56,100 nt of DNA from positions 1 to 56,100 of the forward strand of contig JAAENN010000125.1 in the NCBI GenBank assembly GCA_024224295.1, written 5' to 3'. The stretch is from Shimia sp. GTDB lineage: Bacteria; Pseudomonadota; Alphaproteobacteria; Rhodobacterales; Rhodobacteraceae. The translations under genes were made by a program, and so were the position numbers. Positions 9,680-18,550 of the stretch are shown piece by piece (position 1 is the stretch's first letter; each line of letters begins with the position of its first letter). The notes under the pieces were generated by a model. The model made no database searches. It was not told the origin of the DNA and saw only the letters and a program-made list of their open reading frames with translations.

Positions 9680-10363
9680 TTAGCCACCGAGCTTGCCGTC
9701 GAGGATCTCTTTCAGATCGTTGTAGCTCATGTTGGAATGCTTCTCGCCGTCGATGATCAGCGTTGGCGTGGAGTTCACGTCATCAGCTGCGGCGTTTTCC
9801 TGGAACCAAGCCACCAGTGCTTTGGCTTTGTCTTCGTCCTGCAGGCAGGCTTGCAGTTGATCGTCTTCCAGACCTGCCAGACGGCCGGTTTTACGCAGGC
9901 TGTCGGAGATCGCCACAGGATCACCAGCGCGGGTCCAATCTTTTTGGGTTTTCATCAGGATGTCGGTCATGCCGAAGAATTTCTCCTGACCGCCGCAACG
10001 CGCCACCATGGAAGCCCAGAGGCCGTAGCGGTCAAAAAACACGTCACGGAAAACAAACTTCACTTTGCCGGTATCGACGTAATCTGCCTTCAATGGCTCC
10101 AGCACGTTTTCGTGGAAGCTCGCGCAATGCGGACAGGTGAAGGAGGCGTATTCGATGATGGTGATCTGCGCATCGTCAGCGCCCATGACCATTTCGACAA
10201 TGCCATGCTCATTGTCCGCGCCTTCTGACGACACTGTTTGAATGTTGGAGATTTCCGGCAGGCTAAACGCCGTGGTCGCGGACGATTGCGTATTGGCCAG
10301 CCAGTAAGCCCCACCAGCGACGGCGACAGCCGCAGCGGCGATTGCAGGGATAAAACGGTTCAT
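9680..10363 (-). CDS. DsbA-like thioredoxin-fold disulfide oxidoreductase
   Basis: A 227-residue periplasmic thiol-disulfide protein. The N-terminus is a signal or anchor segment (MNRFIPAIAAAAVAVAGGAY), followed by a thioredoxin fold with active site FTCPHCASFHE and the cis-Pro region NSTPTLIIDG near the C-terminus. CPHC is the DsbA-type active site, suited to oxidation of cysteine pairs in exported proteins; it resembles the DsbA/Com1 group of Alphaproteobacteria. The start overlaps the stop of the dciA-like gene by 4 bp (both leftward), so the two are co-translated. The link between these two genes is commonly seen but not explained by function. Confidence 0.9.
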   Translation of the reverse strand: MNRFIPAIAAAAVAVAGGAYWLANTQSSATTAFSLPEISNIQTVSSEGADNEHGIVEMVMGADDAQITIIEYASFTCPHCASFHENVLEPLKADYVDTGKVKFVFRDVFFDRYGLWASMVARCGGQEKFFGMTDILMKTQKDWTRAGDPVAISDSLRKTGRLAGLEDDQLQACLQDEDKAKALVAWFQENAAADDVNSTPTLIIDGEKHSNMSYNDLKEILDGKLGG

Positions 10364-10878
10364 TCAGAGCCTCTCTTCGCGTTTTTGTTCTTTGAAATTA
10401 CATTTTGGGCAAGGCGCTCCAGCGCTTGCCGCAGGTCATCGTCGCCCACTGGTGCTGCCACTTCGGCGGCCTCAGCACAGGTGGCGGCATCGGGTTTGGG
10501 TTTCTCGGCTTTGGGTGCCGCGCCAAAAACCGCCTGCCCTTCGGCAAAGCCGGTGGGCGCGGTTTGGGTGATGCGCATGTGAGTGATTGCGTTATAGCCA
10601 TAAGCCGCATTGATGCGCGTGCGCAGGGTTTCTTTCTGCATCTCCAACATCGGGGCTTGTGCGCCGGTGGTCAGCACCGTCAACGTGGCACCAAACCCTT
10701 GGCGGCCATACTTTACATCGACTGGCTGACAGATACGGGCGGTGTCTTCGCCCACAATCTCTGCCCAATGAGTCAACACACGCGATTCCGCAAAACCACG
10801 GCTTTCGCTGGCTTTGCGGATGCGCTCTTGCAACAGCGAAGAGGTGCGGGAGAACCCTTTGGTCGTGGCGCGGCGCAT
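10360..10878 (-). CDS. dciA: DUF721/DciA family protein
   Basis: A 172-residue protein of the DUF721 family, whose members (DciA) load or assist the replicative helicase DnaB in bacteria that lack DnaC. The N-terminal half shows the family pattern (HWAEIVGEDTARICQP, then a KH-like segment LTVLTTGAQAPMLEMQKE). The C-terminal half is low in complexity and rich in Ala and Glu, as expected for a disordered tail. It is divergent from mutY and co-translated with the dsbA-like gene. Function is inferred from family only. Confidence 0.85.
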   Translation of the reverse strand: MRRATTKGFSRTSSLLQERIRKASESRGFAESRVLTHWAEIVGEDTARICQPVDVKYGRQGFGATLTVLTTGAQAPMLEMQKETLRTRINAAYGYNAITHMRITQTAPTGFAEGQAVFGAAPKAEKPKPDAATCAEAAEVAAPVGDDDLRQALERLAQNVISKNKNAKRGSE

Positions 10879-10964
10879 GTTGGTCTTGCATCCTTTGGTC
10901 CAGAGCTATTTTAGTGGCTCGGCGCGAGGGCGCCAGTGAAACCCAACCCAAGTGAGGATAAAAC

Positions 10965-12017
10965 TTGCGTGATAGGCCAAACAGCGCCGACCTGCTGACG
11001 TTCTATGATCACAACGCACGCAAAATGCCGTGGCGGGTGGGGCCAAAGGCGCGCGCGCAAGGCGTGCAACCGGATCCGTACCGGGTGTGGATGTCCGAGA
11101 TTATGCTGCAGCAAACCACCGTGGCGGCGGTGAAGGATTACTTTGAGCGGTTCACCGCCAGATGGCCAACCGTGCGGGATCTGGCAGCAGCGGAAGATGC
11201 GGATGTCATGGCAGAATGGGCCGGGCTTGGCTATTACGCCCGCGCACGCAATCTTTTGAAATGCGCGCGGTTTGTGGTCGCGGAACATGACGGTGTTTTT
11301 CCGGACACTGTGGAAGAGTTGCTCAAACTGCCAGGTGTTGGACCTTACACGGCTGGCGCCGTGGCCGCGATTGCCTTTGATCAGACTGCCACGGTTGTGG
11401 ATGGCAATGTGGAGCGGGTCATGGCGCGGCTGTTCAACATTCACACGCCGTTGCCCGCAGCCAAGCCGGAACTGACCGAGAAAGCAGCACAGCTCACCCC
11501 ACAGAACCGTCCGGGAGACTATGCGCAGGCGGTGATGGACCTAGGGGCGACCATTTGCACCCCGCGCAATCCCGCCTGCGGGCTCTGCCCCTGGCGCGTT
11601 CCCTGCAAGGCGCAAGCGGCGGGCACGGCGGCAGACCTCCCGAAGAAAACCCCAAAGAAACCCAAACCAATCCGCCATGGTGTGGTCTATATCGCCAAAC
11701 GTGTGGATGGGGCCTATTTGCTGGAAACGCGACCGGACAGCGGTCTTCTAGGCGGGATGTTGGGCTGGCCCGGTTCCGAGTGGACCGAAGGGGAAGCGCC
11801 CCAACATGACGCGCCGATCAGGGCGGAGTGGAAAACCCTGAATGCCGAGGCACGGCACACGTTCACGCACTTCCACTTACGGCTGACTGTGAAGACGGCA
11901 CTCGTACCGATGGATCGTAAGCCTTCGGTGGGCACCTTTGTGGCACCGGAGCAGTTTGATGCCGGCAACCTACCCACAGCTATGCGCAAAGCCTTTGATC
12001 TTTATCGCGGCACTTGA
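10965..12017 (+). CDS. mutY: A/G-specific adenine DNA glycosylase MutY
   Basis: MutY removes adenine paired with 8-oxoguanine. The 350-residue protein has the catalytic Glu segment WMSEIMLQQTTV, the helix-hairpin-helix LPGVGPYTAGA, the catalytic Asp in VVDGNVERVMARLF, and the [4Fe-4S] ligands CTPRNPACGLCPWRVPC (C-x6-C-x2-C-x5-C). A C-terminal NUDIX-like domain for 8-oxoG recognition follows. The start is a TTG at 10965, with a good ribosome site (AGTGAGGA) 6 bases before it; no ATG occurs before the catalytic region. It is transcribed away from dciA. Confidence 0.95.
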   Translation: MRDRPNSADLLTFYDHNARKMPWRVGPKARAQGVQPDPYRVWMSEIMLQQTTVAAVKDYFERFTARWPTVRDLAAAEDADVMAEWAGLGYYARARNLLKCARFVVAEHDGVFPDTVEELLKLPGVGPYTAGAVAAIAFDQTATVVDGNVERVMARLFNIHTPLPAAKPELTEKAAQLTPQNRPGDYAQAVMDLGATICTPRNPACGLCPWRVPCKAQAAGTAADLPKKTPKKPKPIRHGVVYIAKRVDGAYLLETRPDSGLLGGMLGWPGSEWTEGEAPQHDAPIRAEWKTLNAEARHTFTHFHLRLTVKTALVPMDRKPSVGTFVAPEQFDAGNLPTAMRKAFDLYRGT

Positions 12018-12080
12018 CCTCATTGCACTAATGTCCGCTTCGCCGCATAGTTTGCGCAATGATGTCAAAGGACTGTGGTT

Positions 12081-13214
12081 ATGATCGACTCCTCCCACGT
12101 TGCCAAGTTCACCAGCGCTTTGCCCTTTTGGTGCTCCCTGCTTCTGATCCCGCTAGTGTGGATCACCGCCGGATTGGGCGGATGGTGGGTGGTGCTAGTG
12201 CCGATCACCACATGGTATCTCTTTGCCGCTTTGGACGCGGTTACGGGGCTCAACCTAGAAAACGCTGACCTGGACACAAGCGACGAGCAGTTAAAGTGGT
12301 ATCAACTGGTCACCTTGATTTGGGCACCGGTGCAGTTTCTCACGATCTTTGGCCTGATTTTCTATGCCACACGGGCGGACCACCTCAGCACCGGCGCGCT
12401 TATTGGTCTGTTTTTTGGGGTGGGCGTGATCAGTGGCACCATCGGCATCAACTACAGCCATGAGCTGATGCATCAGAAGCCCAAGGCGGAACGCTGGCTC
12501 GGGGATATTCTGCTGGCGATGGTGCTTTATTCACATTTCCGCAGTGAGCACCTGCTGGTGCATCACCGTTATGTTGGCACGCCGCGCGACCCTGTCACAG
12601 CGCGCTACAACGAAGGCTTCCATCGGTTCTTTCCGCGTGTGCTGATTGGGTCGCTCAAGTCATCCTTCAAAGCCGAGAAAGACATGCTGGCGCGCAAGAG
12701 CCTGCCGTGGACCGACCTGTCCAACCCGTTCTTTCGTTACTGGGCGCTGCAGGGCGGGATGCTGCTGCTAGCCTTGCTCATTGGCGGCTGGCTGGGTGTA
12801 GCATTGTTCATCTGGCAGGCGTGGATTGCGATCTGGCAGCTGGAGCTGGTGAACTACGTCGAGCACTACGGTTTGACGCGCAAACATCAAGGTGAGGGCA
12901 AATATGAACATGTGAAGCCGCATCACAGCTGGAACGCCGCCCACAAAGCCTCCAACTGGTTGCTGATCAATTTGCAGCGCCATTCGGACCATCACTACAA
13001 GCCGGACCGCCGCTTTCCGCTTTTGCAGAACTATACCGATGCGGAGGCGCCACAGCTGCCCTTTGGCTATCCCATCATGACCATCGCCGCGATGATCCCG
13101 CCGGTGTGGAAACGGGTGATGAACCCACGTGTGCGTAAGTGGCGGGATATGTATTACCCGGAAATCACCAACTGGCAGCCCTACAACAAGGCCAAGAACC
13201 CACTACCGCGCTAA
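12081..13214 (+). CDS. alkB: Alkane 1-monooxygenase (AlkB family)
   Basis: A 377-residue integral membrane non-heme di-iron hydroxylase that oxidises terminal methyl groups of medium-chain alkanes. The eight-histidine set is present: HELMHQ, EHLLVHHRYVGTPRDPVTA, and LQRHSDHHYKPDRRF, together with the family mark NYVEHYGL. At least four long hydrophobic segments lie in the N-terminal half and around the second His cluster. I start at the ATG at 12081; a GTG at 12075 is possible but has a poorer ribosome site. No rubredoxin or rubredoxin reductase gene lies alongside, so electron partners must be elsewhere. Its stop overlaps the stop of the convergent cyclase by 4 bp. Confidence 0.93.
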   Translation: MIDSSHVAKFTSALPFWCSLLLIPLVWITAGLGGWWVVLVPITTWYLFAALDAVTGLNLENADLDTSDEQLKWYQLVTLIWAPVQFLTIFGLIFYATRADHLSTGALIGLFFGVGVISGTIGINYSHELMHQKPKAERWLGDILLAMVLYSHFRSEHLLVHHRYVGTPRDPVTARYNEGFHRFFPRVLIGSLKSSFKAEKDMLARKSLPWTDLSNPFFRYWALQGGMLLLALLIGGWLGVALFIWQAWIAIWQLELVNYVEHYGLTRKHQGEGKYEHVKPHHSWNAAHKASNWLLINLQRHSDHHYKPDRRFPLLQNYTDAEAPQLPFGYPIMTIAAMIPPVWKRVMNPRVRKWRDMYYPEITNWQPYNKAKNPLPR

Positions 13215-14608
13215 GAGACGCCGTGGTCTTCGGGCCGTTCAAAGGCCCAGACCGTCAACTTTTCCGCCACGCCGCGCACATCCTGGTCGGTGAATTTCTG
13301 AAGCCCATCTAGGCATTCATCACCGCCCTCTTTTAGCACTTCGGCCCGCATCCCGTCGCTGATCACCAATCGGGCGTTGAGGCCACGCGTCATGCTTTCG
13401 AGGCGAGACGCAACGTTTACTGTGTTTCCGACAACAGCAAATTCAAGTCGGTTGGCACCAATGTCGGCCAAAACTGCTGGTCCATAGTGCGCGCCAAAAC
13501 CGACCCGCAAAGGGGGCTGTCCTTTGGTAATGCGCGCATCATTCCAAACGTCCACATCCGCCATCATCTGACGGACACAGCGCAGCGCATTCTGCGCATC
13601 GTGATCAGACGGGCTGGGCGTGCCAAAGGTCGCCATCAAACCGTCCCCGAGGTATTTGTCGAGTGTGCCTTCATGGGCAAACACCGCATGCTCCATCAGG
13701 CCGTGGAAGTCGCGCAGAGTTTCAATCACCTCTTCGGGTTTTCGTGTGGCCGCAAACTCGGTGAAGCCAACAATATCCACAAACAGCACCGCGATGTTGT
13801 GTGAGCGAATTTGTTTGAGCGGCTCGTCGTTCTGGCTCAACTCTTCCACCACGTTGGGGGAGAAATAGCGCGACAGGTTTGTGCGTTCCCGTTCCAACGC
13901 TGCATTGGATCGAAGCAGCCCGTTGAAGCGCCGCATGGAGATGCCCAGCGTCAAAGCCACTAAGAGAAAGACCACAATCTCCTGAAAGCGCAGCCGAACA
14001 TTGAAGTTGTTCGGGTCGAGCATATGCGCGAGGTCCGGCCAGCCGGGCAATGCAAATTTGACCGCATCACTCATGTCCGGGACTGGATCCGTGAGCCAGA
14101 ATGACAACGCCAAGGCTGCCGCCCACATGCCCGCCGTCCAGGTGCCAATCGCAATCACCGTGCGCCAAGAATAGGCCAAAGTGCCCATCGCCAAGATTAG
14201 GAAAAGGTATTGGAAATTGCCAAAGCGGTACTGCATCGCCTGTGGCCAGTCATCCAACCCAATGGGGTTGGGACCAATGATTCCAACAACCATCAGCAGG
14301 AGATCGACGAAGATCAGAAAGAGCTCCAGTTTGGAGCGCCCCACCCGACCAGCGCGGCGGATCAGCCAGCCGTTCACGCAAAGCAAGAAAAGGATGAAGA
14401 CGTAGTAGAACACCTCCGGCCAATGCACCGTAAATAGCAAAAAAACCGCAATTATGGACATCGCCACCCAGCGGGCTTTTACAGCGAGATCGAGCCCTTC
14501 GCGCTTATGACGCTCCAGCACTGCTTCAGTGTAGCTGTCGGTACGTTCTACGCTGCTTTCAGGCCGTTCCTGATTGACCAGCTTATCCTGTTGCGCATGC
14601 TCGACCAT
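13211..14608 (-). CDS. Membrane class III adenylate/guanylate cyclase
   Basis: A 465-residue protein with a cytoplasmic N-terminus of about 45 residues, roughly six membrane segments (about residues 46-220), a short linker and a C-terminal CHD cyclase domain (about 260-455). Both metal-binding aspartates are visible (VLFVDIVGFTEF and KYLGDGLMATFG), as is the substrate-pocket segment FAVVGNTVNVASRLE, so the enzyme should be active. Class III cyclases of this kind make cAMP; guanylate activity cannot be excluded. It faces alkB tail to tail. What the membrane part senses is unknown. Confidence 0.92.
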   Translation of the reverse strand: MVEHAQQDKLVNQERPESSVERTDSYTEAVLERHKREGLDLAVKARWVAMSIIAVFLLFTVHWPEVFYYVFILFLLCVNGWLIRRAGRVGRSKLELFLIFVDLLLMVVGIIGPNPIGLDDWPQAMQYRFGNFQYLFLILAMGTLAYSWRTVIAIGTWTAGMWAAALALSFWLTDPVPDMSDAVKFALPGWPDLAHMLDPNNFNVRLRFQEIVVFLLVALTLGISMRRFNGLLRSNAALERERTNLSRYFSPNVVEELSQNDEPLKQIRSHNIAVLFVDIVGFTEFAATRKPEEVIETLRDFHGLMEHAVFAHEGTLDKYLGDGLMATFGTPSPSDHDAQNALRCVRQMMADVDVWNDARITKGQPPLRVGFGAHYGPAVLADIGANRLEFAVVGNTVNVASRLESMTRGLNARLVISDGMRAEVLKEGGDECLDGLQKFTDQDVRGVAEKLTVWAFERPEDHGVS

Positions 14609-14674
14609 TGGCTGGCTCTCCGTTCTCTCGGGCTGAGATAAGTGTTGTAGGCAAGCTTACACCCCCACCGCGAC

Positions 14675-14702
14675 AAAAAAACCCCGCCGGAGTACGGCGG
14701 GG
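14675..14702 (-). terminator. Factor-independent terminator, leftward, behind ccrM
   Basis: An 8-bp GC-only stem (14682-14689 with 14695-14702) with a 5-base loop is followed, on the minus strand, by seven T residues (A run at 14675-14681). It lies about 180 bp after the ccrM stop and before the cyclase start, so it most likely ends the ccrM transcript. The stretch between it and ccrM (14703-14879) shows no convincing gene. Confidence 0.85.
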
Positions 14703-14879
14703 AAGTCTGGATACCTGCGTAGTCAGTTCGGCTACAGGCATCCGGCGGTATAGTTATCTGTAGTATGGAAGTTGACGCGCCCCATGGCACCTTGCGTTTG
14801 GTCCGGATCGCTTGTGCGCAGATTTGCCTTTAGGACAATAGCGACAAGCGACCCAGGTCTTGGGGTACCGCAAAGTGAC

Positions 14880-16022
<1,143 letters not shown>

Positions 16023-16050
16023 TTAGTGCGCTCGTTATGTGGATAAGTTT

Positions 16051-16089
16051 GAGTCAAACACGATTCGGCGTCAATTTCTTTTTTGAATC
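16051..16089 (-). promoter_or_regulatory. Cluster of three GANTC methylation sites in front of ccrM
   Basis: GAGTC (16051-16055), GATTC (16062-16066) and GAATC (16085-16089) fall within 39 bp in the gap between rnhB and ccrM. GANTC is the CcrM target, and in Caulobacter methylation of GANTC sites in the ccrM leader reduces its transcription. A role here is inferred; no clear CtrA site was found beside them. Confidence 0.6.
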
Positions 16090-16095
16090 AGAGAG

Positions 16096-16731
16096 TTAGT
16101 TTTTCGCTTGATACAAGATATTGTGCACAGGCTTAAACGAACGCCTATGATGTGGGGTCACCCCCAGTTCGACGAGCGCCTCTCTGTGCTTTTTGGACGG
16201 GTATCCGGCGTTTGTTTCCCATCCGTAACCAGGGAACTGTTGCGCCAAATCCATCATGATGGTGTCACGCGCTGTTTTGGCCACGATTGATGCGGCGGAA
16301 ATCGAGAGTGATCGAGCATCACCCTTAACAATTGCTTCGGAGTTTTCTTGCAACCCCAGCGGGATTAAATTGCCGTCGATCAACAGATGGTCCGGGCGGG
16401 ACAACAGCCCGGCCACGGCCCGCTCCATGGCGATGTGGCTGGCGCGCAGGATGTTGTGCGCATCAATTTCTTCGACCGTGCAATGCGCAATACAAACATC
16501 GGCCACTTTCAGAATTTCCTCGGTCAGCGCTTCGCGCCTCTTGGCAGTCAGTTTCTTGGAATCATTCAGGCCATCAGGAATGTTGTTGGGATCCAGCACC
16601 ACCGCCGCCGCGGTCACCGGGCCGGCCAAGGGACCACGCCCCACTTCGTCAACTCCGGCCACACGGATCAAGCCGCGGGCAAAAGCTGCATTTTCTAGGG
16701 AAAAATCGGGGGCTGTATTCTCTTTTGTCAT
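16096..16731 (-). CDS. rnhB: Ribonuclease HII
   Basis: RNase HII removes ribonucleotides from DNA and RNA primers from DNA-RNA hybrids. The 211-residue protein carries the catalytic Asp-Glu pair in GVDEVGRGPLAGP and the later acidic positions in LLIDGNLIP and ISAASIVAKTARD. I place the start at the ATG at 16731 (MTKENTAPDF), behind AAGG; an upstream ATG at 16767 overlaps the terminator of the neighbouring gene and adds an atypical Arg/Gly-rich leader. It lies upstream of ccrM on the same strand, a common order in Rhodobacterales. Confidence 0.93.
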   Translation of the reverse strand: MTKENTAPDFSLENAAFARGLIRVAGVDEVGRGPLAGPVTAAAVVLDPNNIPDGLNDSKKLTAKRREALTEEILKVADVCIAHCTVEEIDAHNILRASHIAMERAVAGLLSRPDHLLIDGNLIPLGLQENSEAIVKGDARSLSISAASIVAKTARDTIMMDLAQQFPGYGWETNAGYPSKKHREALVELGVTPHHRRSFKPVHNILYQAKN

Positions 16732-16768
16732 ATTACCTTGAGAACCACCTCGGAGGCGTATGCGCAAG

Positions 16769-16800
16769 AAAAAAGCCGGGCAGCCCCTCGTCTGCCCGGC
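16769..16800 (-). terminator. Factor-independent terminator, leftward, behind the 144-residue exported protein
   Basis: A 9-bp GC-rich stem (16775-16783 with 16792-16800) and 8-base loop is followed on the minus strand by six T residues (16769-16774). It separates the exported-protein gene from rnhB. Confidence 0.85.
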
Positions 16801-16852
16801 CAGTTGCCGATCTTACTGTCGGCTTGCACACCGCTCGATGGTGGGGATCCGT

Positions 16853-17287
16853 TCAGCGCCAAACCACCTTGTAGCCGTTCTTGCTCAGGCATTGGCTTTT
16901 GTAGCCCGAAATACGGCCATTCACGCCTTTACGCTTGAAGTAGCACTGCTCTGGTAGGCGATAGGCAGGGTATTGCGCGCGGAACAGACACCGCTGTCCG
17001 TAGCCCTGGATGATGCGTCCATTCTTGGCTTCAAATCGTTTGGCACAGTGGCTGGGCAACCACGCTTTTTTCTTTGGCTTCGGTTTTGTCACTGGCTTAG
17101 GCACTACTGGGGCTGGGTCAGATTTCTTTTTGTCCGCTACTGCAGCCCCAATCACGGCCAGCGCAGTTACGCCGAAAAGCAGCGCGGCGATGGCATCCTC
17201 ATCCATGGCATTGGCACGGGGCGCGGTCGCGCCGGTCAGAATGATGGCGATACTCAAAACGGAGGCGATAAACGATTTGGAAGTCAT
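16853..17287 (-). CDS. Small exported protein with four C-terminal cysteines, unknown function
   Basis: A 144-residue protein with a Sec signal peptide (MTSKSFIASVLSIAIILTGA, cleavage likely after PRANA), a second hydrophobic stretch (about residues 32-50), a Pro/Lys-rich linker and a C-terminal module of about 70 residues. That module has four spaced cysteines in similar contexts (HCAKRF, RCLFRAQY, QCYFKRKG, QCLSKNGY), suggesting two disulfides in the periplasm. I do not recognise a named family. It has its own terminator and is divergent from the next small exported protein. Confidence 0.75.
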   Translation of the reverse strand: MTSKSFIASVLSIAIILTGATAPRANAMDEDAIAALLFGVTALAVIGAAVADKKKSDPAPVVPKPVTKPKPKKKAWLPSHCAKRFEAKNGRIIQGYGQRCLFRAQYPAYRLPEQCYFKRKGVNGRISGYKSQCLSKNGYKVVWR

Positions 17288-17415
17288 GGCGAAGTCCTGC
17301 TTTTAGAATGTTGCCCGGGCTGTGCGCCGGTTTGCTCATCCTTTTTCGCCGGAACTCCAAAAATCTCACAATATCAGCACCTTGTTATGTGATATCAGGA
17401 ACGCGAACCAACTTG

Positions 17416-17428
17416 GTTATTGAATAAC
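17416..17428. promoter_or_regulatory. Palindrome in the divergent promoter region of two exported-protein genes
   Basis: GTTATT-G-AATAAC is a perfect 13-bp palindrome with near-symmetric flanks (CTTG before, AAG after). It lies 27 bp before the start of the 100-residue protein gene and 129 bp before the opposite gene. Its AT content stands out from the surroundings, so an operator is plausible; the regulator is unknown. Confidence 0.4.
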
Positions 17429-17455
17429 AAGCCGTGTTTGCGCCAAGGTCTGCTT

Positions 17456-17758
17456 ATGAAACAGCTCATGACATATAGCCTCTGTATTGGAGCCCTCGTC
17501 GCGGTGCTCGCAGCCCCAAGTGCTGCGCTCGCCGCCGACTGCTATGCCGATTACAAAGCCAAGAAGGACACCCCGTTGCGCCTGCATTACGGAGTGATCG
17601 ACCTCAAAAACGGCTGTGATGCCGGATCCGCAAAGCAAGAAATTGCCGCCCGCATTGGGAAAGACGGATGGACCTTGTTAAACGTGCTCTCGGTTTTTGA
17701 CGCCTCAGAGCTTTCCGGAAAGGAAGACAGTGCAGGACAATTCTACCTCCGTTATTGA
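17456..17758 (+). CDS. Small exported protein of unknown function, partner of the membrane winged-helix gene
   Basis: A 100-residue protein with a clear signal peptide (MKQLMTYSLCIGALVAVLAA, cleavage near AALAADC). The mature part has two cysteines and ends in GQFYLRY; similar small proteins are, as I recall, conserved in roseobacters without a known role. I start at the ATG at 17456 behind AAGG; an earlier ATG at 17420 would destroy the signal peptide shape. Its last 29 bp overlap the following gene, which strongly suggests coupled translation with the membrane-anchored winged-helix protein. Confidence 0.75.
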   Translation: MKQLMTYSLCIGALVAVLAAPSAALAADCYADYKAKKDTPLRLHYGVIDLKNGCDAGSAKQEIAARIGKDGWTLLNVLSVFDASELSGKEDSAGQFYLRY

Positions 17759-18434
17759 AACCCGGCGCAGCGGTGGGCGGATCGTTGCACTTGGGATCGG
17801 GGCAATTGTCCTGATCCTGTTGGCCTGTGCGGCGCTGCTGCTGCTGACCTTGCCGGATGCCAATGCCTTTAACGCCCGTGTCGAAACGCTGTTCTTGGCC
17901 AATGATGACCTGACTGGTCAGGCGGAAATCAAACTGCTTGAGATTCTCGCGCAGTCCGGCACAGCCTTTGCTGACACCCTCGCCAGCTACCGCATGGTTA
18001 TCCTGGTGCTGCTGGTGTTTGCCACCGGCATGATGATTGCCGCGCTGGTGTTTCTTGTCGGCCTGATCACAATGAACCGCCGCATGGCGCAGATTGAGCG
18101 CGCAGGTATTCAGGTGACGTCACTGATTGTCAGCCGCGAAGAGAAAACCGTGTATCTCAATGAGATGGGTTTCAAGCTAACAGACGCGGCTATGGAGACG
18201 CTGTCAGTTCTGGCGGAGGCGCGCATGGACGATGATGTTTTGTCCGGGATCGAGCTGGAAAGCGTGATTTCTGGAAAACCCTCTACCGATTGCGAAGAAG
18301 CTGCTGGCGCCACGCGCATCAAACGCCTTCGGGACTCGTTGGGCAATCAGATGGTGAGCCAGCTTCTTGTCAAAAACATCGCGCGCAAGGGTTACGTGCT
18401 CTCGATCGACAAGGATGTGATAGAAGTGCTCTAG
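17730..18434 (+). CDS. Membrane-anchored protein with C-terminal OmpR-type winged helix
   Basis: A 234-residue protein with two membrane helices (about residues 18-41 and 89-114), a periplasmic loop of some 45 residues between them, and a cytoplasmic C-terminal region. That region ends in a segment like the OmpR/PhoB winged helix (RIKRLRDSLGN, then IARKGYVLSI). ToxR/CadC-type membrane regulators carry this domain at the N-terminus, so the layout is reversed. The GTG start at 17730 has AAGGA 6-8 bases upstream; the TTG at 17697 is less likely. Overlap with the small exported-protein gene suggests a sensor partner. DNA binding is inferred, not shown. Confidence 0.65.
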   Translation: MQDNSTSVIETRRSGGRIVALGIGAIVLILLACAALLLLTLPDANAFNARVETLFLANDDLTGQAEIKLLEILAQSGTAFADTLASYRMVILVLLVFATGMMIAALVFLVGLITMNRRMAQIERAGIQVTSLIVSREEKTVYLNEMGFKLTDAAMETLSVLAEARMDDDVLSGIELESVISGKPSTDCEEAAGATRIKRLRDSLGNQMVSQLLVKNIARKGYVLSIDKDVIEVL

Positions 18435-18439
18435 GAGTG

Positions 18440-18464
18440 CGGCACACAATTGCTTGATGTGCCG
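18440..18464 (+). other. Hairpin behind the winged-helix gene
   Basis: A 7-bp inverted repeat (18440-18446 with 18458-18464) begins 5 bases after the stop codon. It is followed by CT-rich sequence with several T residues rather than a clean T-run, so it is only a possible terminator. Confidence 0.35.
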
Positions 18465-18502
18465 GCCCTCCCCTTGTTTGCCTTTTGTTCACTCCCCACA
18501 TA

Positions 18503-18511
18503 GGGGGGGGG
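18503..18511 (+). repeat. Nine-G homopolymer upstream of the DUF427-cyclase gene
   Basis: An uninterrupted run of nine G residues ends 39 bp before the ATG of the cyclase gene. Tracts of this length can change by slippage and could alter promoter spacing or leader structure; no evidence of variation is available here. Confidence 0.6.
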
Positions 18512-18550
18512 ACTGCGTGACAGGGGTGACGATCATGGAAGGATCAGGGC

